A stretch of 6,279 nucleotides of DNA from Nostocaceae cyanobacterium CSSed10_463m (GCA_003556955.1 PWQB01000594.1:1-6279); one strand, 5' to 3'. Positions 1 to 6,206 are shown, counted from the stretch's first letter. Translations and numbers: made by a program. Notes: generated by a model not told the origin, from the letters alone.

Positions 1-470
1 CTAATCATGCGATCGCCATTCCCATTTTTAGTGATCCCATTGAATTTAGTGTCACTATTCCGCAAGTATGTACATTTGGTACACCAACACCAGGGACTTT
101 GGTAGAAGCTTCATCCCCATCAGAAACACGACTAGCAAGTTTCTCCGCCGGAGGTCTTGCAGGTGTCGATGCCTCAATTGAATTAAGTTGCAATACGGGA
201 GCTTCCATTGAAATCAAGGAACTTCAAGAATTAGTCACTAACGGTATGACTCGTGTAGATACAGGAGAAAATATTGCACCTAATGTAGTAGTTTTCAGTA
301 CAAATCTTTCGACTGGCTTAAGAGACGATGGGACGAAAGAGGCTCCAATAGAACTAACAGAAGCTTTTTCAGAGACTCTCAGAGTTGTGATGTCTATCAG
401 ATACAACGAACCAATCCTGAATCCTGGTATTTACATTTATAGAACAGTTCTGACTGCGACTCCAAATTAA
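1..470 (+). CDS. Secreted pilin-like subunit of a chaperone-usher pilus, 5' end cut by window
   Basis: The open frame enters from the left edge (first full codon at base 3) and ends with TAA at 468-470, giving 155 visible residues. The first residues, NHAIAI, match the signal-peptidase region of the next gene, so only the first two dozen or so residues should be missing. An ATG at 99 is internal and not the start. Two cysteines (visible residues 23 in QVCTFG and 63 in LSCNTG) probably form the disulfide seen in spore-coat-U/sigma-class pilins. The C-terminus reads NPGIYIYRTVLTATPN, a plausible final beta strand. The region just after the signal peptide (DPIEFSVTI) alternates polar and hydrophobic residues, as expected of a donor strand. 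The pilin role is inferred from paralogy with the next gene and from the adjacent chaperone and usher; sequence alone is weak support. The middle, about residues 35-130, differs strongly from its paralogue. Confidence 0.72.
   Translation, partial: NHAIAIPIFSDPIEFSVTIPQVCTFGTPTPGTLVEASSPSETRLASFSAGGLAGVDASIELSCNTGASIEIKELQELVTNGMTRVDTGENIAPNVVVFSTNLSTGLRDDGTKEAPIELTEAFSETLRVVMSIRYNEPILNPGIYIYRTVLTATPN
9..16. repeat. HIP1 octamer (GCGATCGC)
   Basis: This is a perfect GCGATCGC palindrome, the highly iterated palindrome abundant in many cyanobacterial genomes. It lies in the codons for the signal-peptidase site (HAIA) of the first pilin-like gene. It supports a cyanobacterial origin; no local function is claimed. 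Confidence 0.85.
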
Positions 471-600
471 TTCATAGTATAAGTTCTCAACTGCAATTTT
501 CTGGTTCTTACTAGGTTCGGTTCCATAGCAGCAGCACGTGTAAACAGCTTTAAAAATCTGAGATTCTCAAACCTAGAAAGTTATTATTTGCACTTACAAG
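471..600 (+). repeat. Pilin-downstream spacer, duplicated copy A with inverted repeat
   Basis: This non-coding spacer follows the first pilin-like gene and is clearly related to the spacer after the second one (1196-1324). Shared blocks in the same order are TCATAGT, GCAATTTT, TAGGTTCGGTTC (512-523), AAACCTAGA (569-577) and a final CAC-TACAAG. Within it CTAGGTT (511-517) is the perfect reverse complement of AACCTAG (570-576), enclosing about 52 bases. No T-tract follows, so it is not a standard intrinsic terminator. It may be an mRNA structure between pilus genes or simply the trailing part of a duplicated gene unit. Confidence 0.6.
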
Positions 601-606
601 CAAAGT

Positions 607-643
607 TTGACAACTGATATGTGTCTAAAATTACTCGTATGAT
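607..643 (+). promoter_or_regulatory. Possible promoter of the second pilin-like gene
   Basis: A perfect TTGACA lies at 607-612 and a TATGAT at 638-643, but they are 25 bases apart, too far for one standard sigma-70 promoter. No good -10 box sits 16-18 bases after TTGACA. Either TATGAT acts with a poor -35, common in cyanobacteria, or TTGACA is coincidental. Use of TATGAT would put transcription start near 650 and leave a 5' leader of about 40 bases. The 218-base gap before the gene makes a separate promoter plausible. Confidence 0.3.
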
Positions 644-676
644 ATATACAAGAATAGATTCGCCCACAGTAAAAAC

Positions 677-682
677 AAGGAG
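677..682 (+). promoter_or_regulatory. Strong ribosome binding site of the second pilin-like gene
   Basis: AAGGAG lies six bases before the ATG at 689. It is the only strong Shine-Dalgarno sequence before any gene in the window; the chaperone and usher starts have none. This fits higher translation of a structural subunit and fixes the start at 689. Confidence 0.75.
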
Positions 683-688
683 AGACGA

Positions 689-1195
689 ATGAGCAGTAAG
701 TTATTTCGCAATTCATTAATCGCTTCTGCTGTTACTGTGTCTGGTATTGTTATTAGTGCTAATCATGCGATCGCCATTGATAGTGATCCCATTGAATTTA
801 CTGGCAATATTGCACAAGTATGTACATTTGGTACACCAACTCCGGGGACTTTGGTACAACTACCAGACGAAATCGCTCTATCGAGTCAAGGAATAGATGC
901 TACTTCTGGCACAATTACATTAAGTTGCAATATTGGAATTGTAGTTAGAGTCCAATTTCTAGAAGTAAATTCTAACGGTATGAATCGGAGAGAACCTTCG
1001 GGTTTAAGTGTCCAAGTTTCTGGTGCAACTGATTCCATTGGCATATTTGAAGATGGCAATAATATGAATTTCCTCCAAAGAACAGAAGCCTTTTCAGATA
1101 ATTTGACAGTTGATATGACTATCAGATTTAGCGAACCAATCCTGAATCCTGGTACTTACATTTATAGAATAGTCCTGATGGCGACTCCAAGTTAG
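689..1195 (+). CDS. Secreted pilin-like subunit (sigma/archaic chaperone-usher pilus)
   Basis: A 168-residue exported protein, the complete paralogue of the partial first gene. Residues 1-29 form a Sec signal peptide with basic K4 and R7, a hydrophobic stretch and a probable cut after ANHAIA. The mature part, about 139 residues, begins IDSDPIEFTGNI, a candidate donor strand that would complete the neighbouring subunit. Cys45 (QVCTFG) and Cys80 (LSCNIG) are spaced like the disulfide pair of spore-coat-U/sigma pilins. The C-terminus NPGTYIYRIVLMATPS looks like the closing beta strand. The start is supported by AAGGAG six bases upstream. It lies 151 bases before the chaperone, consistent with an operon. 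Its ends are almost identical in DNA to the first gene while the middle (about 55-130) is different. Major fibre subunit is the likeliest role, but a minor or tip subunit is not excluded. Confidence 0.75.
   Translation: MSSKLFRNSLIASAVTVSGIVISANHAIAIDSDPIEFTGNIAQVCTFGTPTPGTLVQLPDEIALSSQGIDATSGTITLSCNIGIVVRVQFLEVNSNGMNRREPSGLSVQVSGATDSIGIFEDGNNMNFLQRTEAFSDNLTVDMTIRFSEPILNPGTYIYRIVLMATPS
767..774. repeat. HIP1 octamer (GCGATCGC), second copy
   Basis: A second perfect GCGATCGC sits at the same codons of the signal-peptidase site as the copy at 9-16. The site was therefore duplicated with the gene or retained in both copies. Confidence 0.85.
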
Positions 1196-1324
1196 ATCAT
1201 AGTGTCGTTCTCTGGTGCAATTTTTAACTTCCTAATAGGTTCGGTTCTAGAGCAGTCGCACCTGAAAATTGCTGTAAAAAACTGATATTCTTAAACCTAG
1301 ACAATCATTGCTTGCACATACAAG
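1196..1324 (+). repeat. Pilin-downstream spacer, duplicated copy B with inverted repeat
   Basis: This spacer after the second pilin-like gene is related to 471-600. TAGGTTCGGTTC recurs at 1236-1247 and AAACCTAGA at 1293-1301, in the same order and with similar spacing. The inverted repeat survives as TAGGTT (1236-1241) and AACCTA (1294-1299). The spacer ends in CACATACAAG, about 22 bases before the preferred chaperone start. No hairpin plus T-tract terminator is seen, which agrees with transcription continuing into the chaperone gene. Confidence 0.6.
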
Positions 1325-1346
1325 AAATTATTTCATTACAAATATA

Positions 1347-2195
1347 ATGTTTACCCACAGTAAAATTCTTTCTTATTTTACAGGATGCTTGTTATCAACA
1401 TTTATTCTGCTTCCAGGAATGGCACAAGCACAGATTACAGCCTACCCCATGATCCTGGAACTCAAAACACAAAGGGGACAAGGTAGAGGAACTATTAATA
1501 TAAAAAATGAAGGTGATACAGCTTTTCGCGCCAGAGTATATGCGACACCTTTCACCTATAATCGCAATGGATTTGAAGCCTTAGAATCTAGCCCCAATGA
1601 TTTAACACCTTATCTAACTTTCTCTCCACGAGAGTTAGTTGTTGAACCCGGACAAACTCGCAGCATTAGAGCAGTTTCTCGCTTACTTCCCAGTATGGCA
1701 AAGCAGGAATATCGAGCCGTAATTTTCACAGAAAACCTGCAAGAAACACAAATAGAACAAGGTAATAGCATAATAGGTATAATACCAATAATTGGTATGA
1801 CAGTTTATGTCCGTCATGGAGAAATATCCCCTAACTTAACAGTTAAGACTGTGCAGCTTGACCCCGAAAATAAGCGAATTAAATTATTAGTCCAAAATAG
1901 TGGTAAAGCGACTACCTTTCCTAAAACAAGCTGGACATTAACTCACAAAGAGACAACATTAAACCAAGGCGAAATTTTTTCTACAACCGTGATTGCCGAA
2001 GGAGAAAGGTATATTAATATCCCCAACCCATTTTCAGACAAAATTATATCTGCGGGTAATTATCAATTATCTGGAGAACTGACCTGGGGTGATAAAAATG
2101 AGAAGTTACCCTTTCAGCTTGATTTTGCTATCTCTGCGGAACAAGCGGCGGCGGCAAATCAACCACAAGCAGAACGAAACAATCAGCCTCAGTAG
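1347..2195 (+). CDS. PapD-like periplasmic pilus chaperone
   Basis: From ATG 1347 the protein has 282 residues. The same frame could open at TTG 1308, but that adds 13 residues before a normal signal peptide (MFTHSKIL, a hydrophobic run, and a cut after GMAQA), so 1347 is preferred. Mature residues about 29-157 fit the first Ig-like domain of PapD/FimC chaperones: an N-terminal strand ITAYPMILEL, then GTINIKNEGD, the conserved F-region LVVEPGQTRSIRAV with downstream P and EYRAVIF, and a hydrophobic G1-like strand IIGIIPIIGMTVYVR (142-156) that would be lent to pilins. Residues about 160-262 form the second, smaller Ig domain. The tail (263-282) is Ala/Gln/Asn-rich and probably disordered. I could not confidently place the two subunit-anchoring basic residues of PapD. 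No Shine-Dalgarno is evident. Its place between pilins and usher is typical of these operons. Confidence 0.88.
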   Translation: MFTHSKILSYFTGCLLSTFILLPGMAQAQITAYPMILELKTQRGQGRGTINIKNEGDTAFRARVYATPFTYNRNGFEALESSPNDLTPYLTFSPRELVVEPGQTRSIRAVSRLLPSMAKQEYRAVIFTENLQETQIEQGNSIIGIIPIIGMTVYVRHGEISPNLTVKTVQLDPENKRIKLLVQNSGKATTFPKTSWTLTHKETTLNQGEIFSTTVIAEGERYINIPNPFSDKIISAGNYQLSGELTWGDKNEKLPFQLDFAISAEQAAAANQPQAERNNQPQ

Positions 2196-2198
2196 TAT

Positions 2199-2261
2199 AT
2201 GAGTTATTTAAACCAAAATTCACCAAAATCTATATATATCGGTCATCTATGTAAAACATGA
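2199..2261 (+). other. 20-codon ORF between chaperone and usher, overlapping the usher start
   Basis: ATG at 2199 opens three bases after the chaperone stop, in the chaperone's frame, and runs 20 codons (MSYLNQNSPKSIYIGHLCKT) to TGA at 2259-2261. That TGA overlaps the usher ATG (2258-2260) as ATGA. It is unlikely to be an independent gene. It may be the true 5' end of the usher gene put out of frame by a small indel, since it carries basic residues missing from the usher N-terminus. It could instead be a leader ORF that couples usher translation by stop-restart. No Shine-Dalgarno precedes it. Confidence 0.35.
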
Positions 2262-5005
2262 TTTATGCTTATTTGGCTATAACATCACCAATTAAAATAG
2301 CTGAAATCAAGCCAGAACAAAAGTATATATTTTCTACTATCAATAAATCAAATTTACATATCAATGATACTAATCCTAATTATATTACACCAAAAGTCAA
2401 TAACGAAGTTTTATATCCAGAATTTACCCCGCATAATCATGTCAATCTGAAAAATTTCCCAAATCCCCATTTTCCAGAAACTCTCCTGATTGGAGAAAAA
2501 GTCAATCATGATCAATTTACCATTCTTCCTGTTGGGATTTCTATCAATAATAAAAACAGCGATAATATCGTATTAATCCGGGGTTTGGAAGATGGAAGTC
2601 AAGCAATTAAGTTTGAGCAATGGCTATTACCCTTTGATCATGTCATATCATCATTAGGCATAATAACAACTAGCTTAAATGATGGTCAATTAGAATTGCG
2701 TTCTCCAGGATTAGTCACTCGCATTGCTCCCCAAGAATTACAAATTGATCCCGAATTAGGATTAGTCATCTCAGTAGCAGAAATTAAAAAATATCTCCAA
2801 GTTCCTACAGAATTTGACATTATTCAATATGCCATTGTTTTTAAACCGCCTTGGTTGGATTTACCAAAACAGGGAAATCTTCAGCCAGAAAGACCTGTTA
2901 TTTTAGAGGGATTACCTCAAATTAAACCACCTGTATTTAGCTTTTCTACCTTTGGACAAAATCTCAATATTTCTGGAAATAATAATAACACCACTACCCA
3001 AGGTGAGCTAACTACCATTGGGACAGTTTTTGGAGGGAGTTGGTATGTGCGGACAAATCAATCTCAATTAACTGATATAAAAGCTTGGAATATCAGCGAA
3101 GCGCAATATTTACGACAAACTCCACTAGCCGATTATGTAGTCGGTTCTCAACCCACATTTTGGCGCAGTCAAACTCAAGGACAATATTGGGGTTTTAGCA
3201 CTGTGCAACGCTTTGGCTATACTGCGCCAATAATAGTATCTGAAAGTGGATTTAGCCCAAATCAAAGAAGGCAAAGCAATCGCATTAGACGCACAATTTC
3301 TGGAGAAGCTACGCCGGGAAGTTTAGTGCAATTAGTCCCAGGATTTGGGAATGATGTTGTTGCAGAAGAATTAGTTGACTCTTCGGGAGTTTATCGCTTT
3401 GAAAATATTCCGACTAGCAACAGAATAAATAATACTTACTGGGTGCGTATTTATCCTAACGGACAATTAACAGCTACACCAGAAATCAGGGAAGCAAATT
3501 TTTCTAATTTACCCGGACAATTAAGCAAAGGGACATCAGCTTTAATTATTTCTAGTGGTTTGAGACAAGAGAATTCAGCAAATTCTTTAATAGGTAACTT
3601 TACAGGTTGGCGTGGGGGTGTGGCTTACAGATTGGGCTTGACAGAAGATTTAACTGTAGGTGCCGGTATCATCTACGAAGACTCATTACTAAGTTTAGGA
3701 GAAATTTTCTACCAACCATCTGGCTTCCCTTTACAAGTTGCATTTTCTGGGTTGTTAAGCACAGAAAAAGGTTTTGTCTATAATGCCAATATCCGCTTTA
3801 CACCTCTTCGCAACTTAAATTTTAACTTTAATAGTGATGAAATTTCCCAACGTTTTTTCGCTAATTGGCAAGCTTCACGGGGTGTAAGATTTAGAGTAAC
3901 TGGTGACACGCGCCAAAACACTTTAGCGGCCGGGATTAATCTATCTCAAACGCAACGTCATTTCTCTACCTTTGCTAGTGCAGATATAGATACTAACAAT
4001 AACTTACGCTGGAATTTTAATTCCCGGTTGAGAAATTGGCAATTTAATATTCGCGGAAATGAAATTGCTACCAATTCTCTATTTACCTACAATTTTTCTG
4101 AGAATACTTCCAGGGGAAGTGCTTTAAATTTAGGTTACGAAACCCGTAATAATAACTTTCAAGATAACTTAACTACTCTAAGTTGGCGTTATCGTTCCCC
4201 AGCCAGATTACGAGATGGTCGCCATTTATGGGATATTGATCTAGGTTATGGTTTTGGTTCTCATGGTAGTGGTTTTATCACATCTGCTTCCACTAATGTC
4301 ATACCAGGATTAAATTTGCGACTACGTTATCAAGGAATATCAGCCATTTCTGATAGTGGTAGTTTTCGCATCGAATTATCTCCCAGTTTTACCTTACAAC
4401 CCCGACTTACACCTAGTGATTCTCGTTATCAAAGTTTCCGCAACAAAGGAGGAATATTAATTCAACCTTTCCTGGATAAAAATGGCAATGGTAGCTTAGA
4501 TAAAAACGAACTTATTTATACTGAAGATGCAGAATTATTGCTAAGTCTCAATTATAAACCCATTAAAAGCCTAGAACCTATAATTACTGAAAATGGAATA
4601 TTGATTCAACTTTCCCCTGATTATTATCGCTTAGATTTAGACCCCGCCGGCTACCCGATTGACTGGAAACCAACAGAATCAGCCTATGCGGTGGAAGTTG
4701 TGGCTGGAGGTTATACACCAATACAGATACCATTTATACAAGCTTATACCGTTGCGGGTACAGTGACTGATGCAGAGGGTAAACTAGTCGGTGGTGCTAG
4801 AGTAGAGGCGGTACTGAAAGGGAAAGGTATGAAGGTGATATCTGTAACCAGTGGAGCCGGAATTTTCTATTTAGAAAATTTACAACGAGGAAATTATCAT
4901 TTATTAATAAATGGTCAACTCGCACAACCAGAAAACTTGACAATTGATGTTAATTCTGAACCATTGCAGGAAGTTAATTTAAAACTACTAATTGATCAAA
5001 AATAG
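2258..5005 (+). CDS. Outer-membrane usher of a chaperone-usher pilus (FimD/PapC-like)
   Basis: 915 residues, within or slightly above the usual usher size of about 800-900. An Asn-rich N-terminal stretch (1-75) precedes the probable N-terminal chaperone-binding domain (about 80-200: ILPVGISIN, NDGQLELRSPGL, ISVAEIKKYL). Barrel strands begin near 225. The plug-like insert is about 343-432 (ISGEATPGSLVQLV, SGVYRFENIP, YWVRIYPNG), and the barrel continues at 440-715 with amphipathic strands such as WNFNSRLRNWQFNIRG. The C-terminal part holds an EF-hand-like loop DKNGNGSLDKNE (740-751) and a carboxypeptidase-regulatory-like sandwich (about 829-885). The protein should secrete and polymerise the pilins. 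No convincing signal peptide is present: the start MIYAYLAITS has no basic n-region, and an in-frame TAA lies at 2252, so the gene may be frameshifted at its 5' end. No Shine-Dalgarno is seen. The chaperone ends 62 bases upstream. Confidence 0.88.
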   Translation: MIYAYLAITSPIKIAEIKPEQKYIFSTINKSNLHINDTNPNYITPKVNNEVLYPEFTPHNHVNLKNFPNPHFPETLLIGEKVNHDQFTILPVGISINNKNSDNIVLIRGLEDGSQAIKFEQWLLPFDHVISSLGIITTSLNDGQLELRSPGLVTRIAPQELQIDPELGLVISVAEIKKYLQVPTEFDIIQYAIVFKPPWLDLPKQGNLQPERPVILEGLPQIKPPVFSFSTFGQNLNISGNNNNTTTQGELTTIGTVFGGSWYVRTNQSQLTDIKAWNISEAQYLRQTPLADYVVGSQPTFWRSQTQGQYWGFSTVQRFGYTAPIIVSESGFSPNQRRQSNRIRRTISGEATPGSLVQLVPGFGNDVVAEELVDSSGVYRFENIPTSNRINNTYWVRIYPNGQLTATPEIREANFSNLPGQLSKGTSALIISSGLRQENSANSLIGNFTGWRGGVAYRLGLTEDLTVGAGIIYEDSLLSLGEIFYQPSGFPLQVAFSGLLSTEKGFVYNANIRFTPLRNLNFNFNSDEISQRFFANWQASRGVRFRVTGDTRQNTLAAGINLSQTQRHFSTFASADIDTNNNLRWNFNSRLRNWQFNIRGNEIATNSLFTYNFSENTSRGSALNLGYETRNNNFQDNLTTLSWRYRSPARLRDGRHLWDIDLGYGFGSHGSGFITSASTNVIPGLNLRLRYQGISAISDSGSFRIELSPSFTLQPRLTPSDSRYQSFRNKGGILIQPFLDKNGNGSLDKNELIYTEDAELLLSLNYKPIKSLEPIITENGILIQLSPDYYRLDLDPAGYPIDWKPTESAYAVEVVAGGYTPIQIPFIQAYTVAGTVTDAEGKLVGGARVEAVLKGKGMKVISVTSGAGIFYLENLQRGNYHLLINGQLAQPENLTIDVNSEPLQEVNLKLLIDQK
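4475..4510 (+). other. EF-hand-like calcium-binding loop codons in the usher
   Basis: These codons give D-K-N-G-N-G-S-L-D-K-N-E, matching the 12-position canonical loop: D at 1, N at 3, N at 5, G at 6, a hydrophobic residue at 8, D at 9 and E at 12. It lies where the barrel gives way to the C-terminal domains, in a beta-rich context (GGILIQPFLDK), which resembles the calcium loops of SdrD-B-like folds more than helix-loop-helix EF-hands. Calcium binding is inferred. Confidence 0.6.
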
Positions 5006-5107
5006 CCTACAGATTAAGATTAAAAGTCAATACATCTATTCGTTAGTTTATATCTGTTCACATAAATTGATTTTTTTCGCCGATTTAGTTTAAATATATT
5101 TGAGAAT
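5006..5107 (+). promoter_or_regulatory. AT-rich spacer, possible promoter of the secreted propeller gene
   Basis: This spacer holds no open frame and no hairpin plus T-tract terminator for the usher. A TTGATT at 5067-5072 and TAAATA at 5091-5096 are 18 bases apart and could be a weak sigma-70-type promoter. It would start transcription only a few bases before the ATG at 5108. Both boxes are unremarkable in such AT-rich sequence, so this is a suggestion only. Read-through from the pilus operon is equally possible. Confidence 0.25.
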
Positions 5108-6016
5108 ATGCCTAAAATTTTTAATTTCATCATCACTGTCGTTGTCTTAAGTATAGTTTTACTCATATCCCAGCCTACTTTGGCGCGAGATTGGCTACCA
5201 GTGCGGGGCGGTTTTTTCTTTGGTATTAGTGGTATAGCTTTAGTAGAACAGCAAAACGACACCCTAGAATTTTTGATAGTCCATGACAACAAACAAAAAA
5301 ATCAAGGTCGTCTCGCCATAGTTAGTATTGAAGGTAAAAAGCAACCTGAATATTTCCCCATAGACTGGCCTAGTGATACAGAATTACCCATCGACTTAGA
5401 AGCCATAACATCCGTTCCAGGGAAAAATAATACTGAATTTATCGCCTTAGCTAGTTTCGGCAAAGCTTATCATCTACAATTAGATGCTGCAAAAAAAACT
5501 GTTGCAGTTATCAAAGAATTTAACTTACCAGCAGTACCCAAAGGTAGTAACTTTGAAGGATTTAGCTTACAAAATATAGATAATAAATTAGTTGCTATGT
5601 GGGGTCATCGAGGCGCAGGAGAACAACCGGGAATCATGTATTGGGGAATGTTTGATTTAGCTAAATACCAAATTACCCTTGCAGGTTCTAGAGAATTGCA
5701 AGTACCATTTCCCTCTGAGAATGTGCGCCATATTTCCGATATAAAAATAGATCCTACAGGAGTAGTTTATATTACCTCCGCCAGTGATGCTGGAGATGAT
5801 GGACCCTTTCAATCGGCTGTATATATAGCTGGTTCTCTAGGATTTAATAGTAACAACATAGTCTGGCGACAAAATACAGAATTTGCACCTCTCCACCGTT
5901 CACTTTACCGCAAAATTGAAGGTATAGAAGTTGTCCCTGGTGCAGATGGTGGTGTAATTCTAGGTACAGATGATGAAAATTTGGGTTCCTATGTGTACAT
6001 TATGGGAAGACGTTAA
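5108..6016 (+). CDS. Secreted protein of unknown function, predicted beta-propeller
   Basis: 302 residues with a clear Sec signal peptide (K3, hydrophobic 6-20, probable cut after QPTLA at 26), so periplasmic or exported. I do not recognise a named family. Five short motifs of the form hydrophobic-[E/S]-[G/A/D]-[I/F] recur at ISGIALV (40), LEAITSV (97), FEGFSL (149), ISDIKID (209) and IEGIEVV (270), spaced 57, 52, 60 and 61 residues apart, as expected of a five-bladed beta-propeller. Acidic residues in three of them, and HDNK, WGHRG, DAGDDG and GTDDEN in loops, could bind metal. The LEAIT-type signature recalls esterase-like phytase and SdiA-regulated propellers; this is a resemblance, not an assignment. 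The gene starts 102 bases after the usher on the same strand, with at most a weak GAGA before the ATG. A link to the pilus is possible but unproven. Confidence 0.8.
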   Translation: MPKIFNFIITVVVLSIVLLISQPTLARDWLPVRGGFFFGISGIALVEQQNDTLEFLIVHDNKQKNQGRLAIVSIEGKKQPEYFPIDWPSDTELPIDLEAITSVPGKNNTEFIALASFGKAYHLQLDAAKKTVAVIKEFNLPAVPKGSNFEGFSLQNIDNKLVAMWGHRGAGEQPGIMYWGMFDLAKYQITLAGSRELQVPFPSENVRHISDIKIDPTGVVYITSASDAGDDGPFQSAVYIAGSLGFNSNNIVWRQNTEFAPLHRSLYRKIEGIEVVPGADGGVILGTDDENLGSYVYIMGRR

Positions 6017-6017
6017 A

Positions 6018-6048
6018 TCAGTTATCAGTTATCAGTTATCAGTTATCA
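6018..6048. repeat. Heptanucleotide tandem repeat, (TCAGTTA)x4 plus TCA (STRR type)
   Basis: Four perfect TCAGTTA units and a partial fifth start two bases after the stop of the secreted-protein gene. Short tandemly repeated heptamers of this kind are well known in heterocystous cyanobacteria. Copy number often varies between strains. There is no dyad symmetry that would make it a terminator. Confidence 0.85.
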
Positions 6049-6206
6049 AGGTATGGGGTGGGAGATTTAGATACGCCACCAACGCCTATGACTAATCAGC
6101 TTTGAGTTATGGCGATATGCACTTGAATAAAGTACATCATAGTCCCCTCCTCGCTTGCCTACGGTGTACACACAAGTCGGAAATTCTGACGCTGATTCCA
6201 TATTCC

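Noticed and set aside
99..470. ATG at 99 (on the opposite-strand view, open frames at 5-217 and 224-406) as separate genes
   Set aside because: The frame is open to the window edge and its upstream codons match the paralogue's signal-peptidase region, so 99 is internal. The minus-strand frames are shadows of this conserved coding sequence.
511..576. Terminator between the two pilin genes
   Set aside because: The arms are only seven bases, about 52 bases apart, and no T-tract follows.
637..649. GTAT-GATAT-ATAC inverted repeat as an operator before the second pilin gene
   Set aside because: The arms are four bases in AT-rich DNA, which is not distinguishable from chance, and no second copy is seen before the other genes.
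1308..1346. TTG start extending the chaperone by 13 residues
   Set aside because: It has no Shine-Dalgarno, lies in the conserved spacer repeat, and would place extra residues before a complete, normal signal peptide that begins at ATG 1347.
5020..5292. Minus-strand 90-codon open frame
   Set aside because: It overlaps the signal-peptide end of the secreted-protein gene, has a basic, low-complexity composition and no recognisable domain.
6018..6048. CRISPR array
   Set aside because: The units are contiguous 7-mers without spacers, typical of STRR repeats.
6096..6140. Minus-strand 14-codon ORF preceded by AGGAGGGG (6144-6151)
   Set aside because: The Shine-Dalgarno match is good, but the peptide MMYFIQVHIAITQS is very short and lies in repeat-like intergenic DNA.
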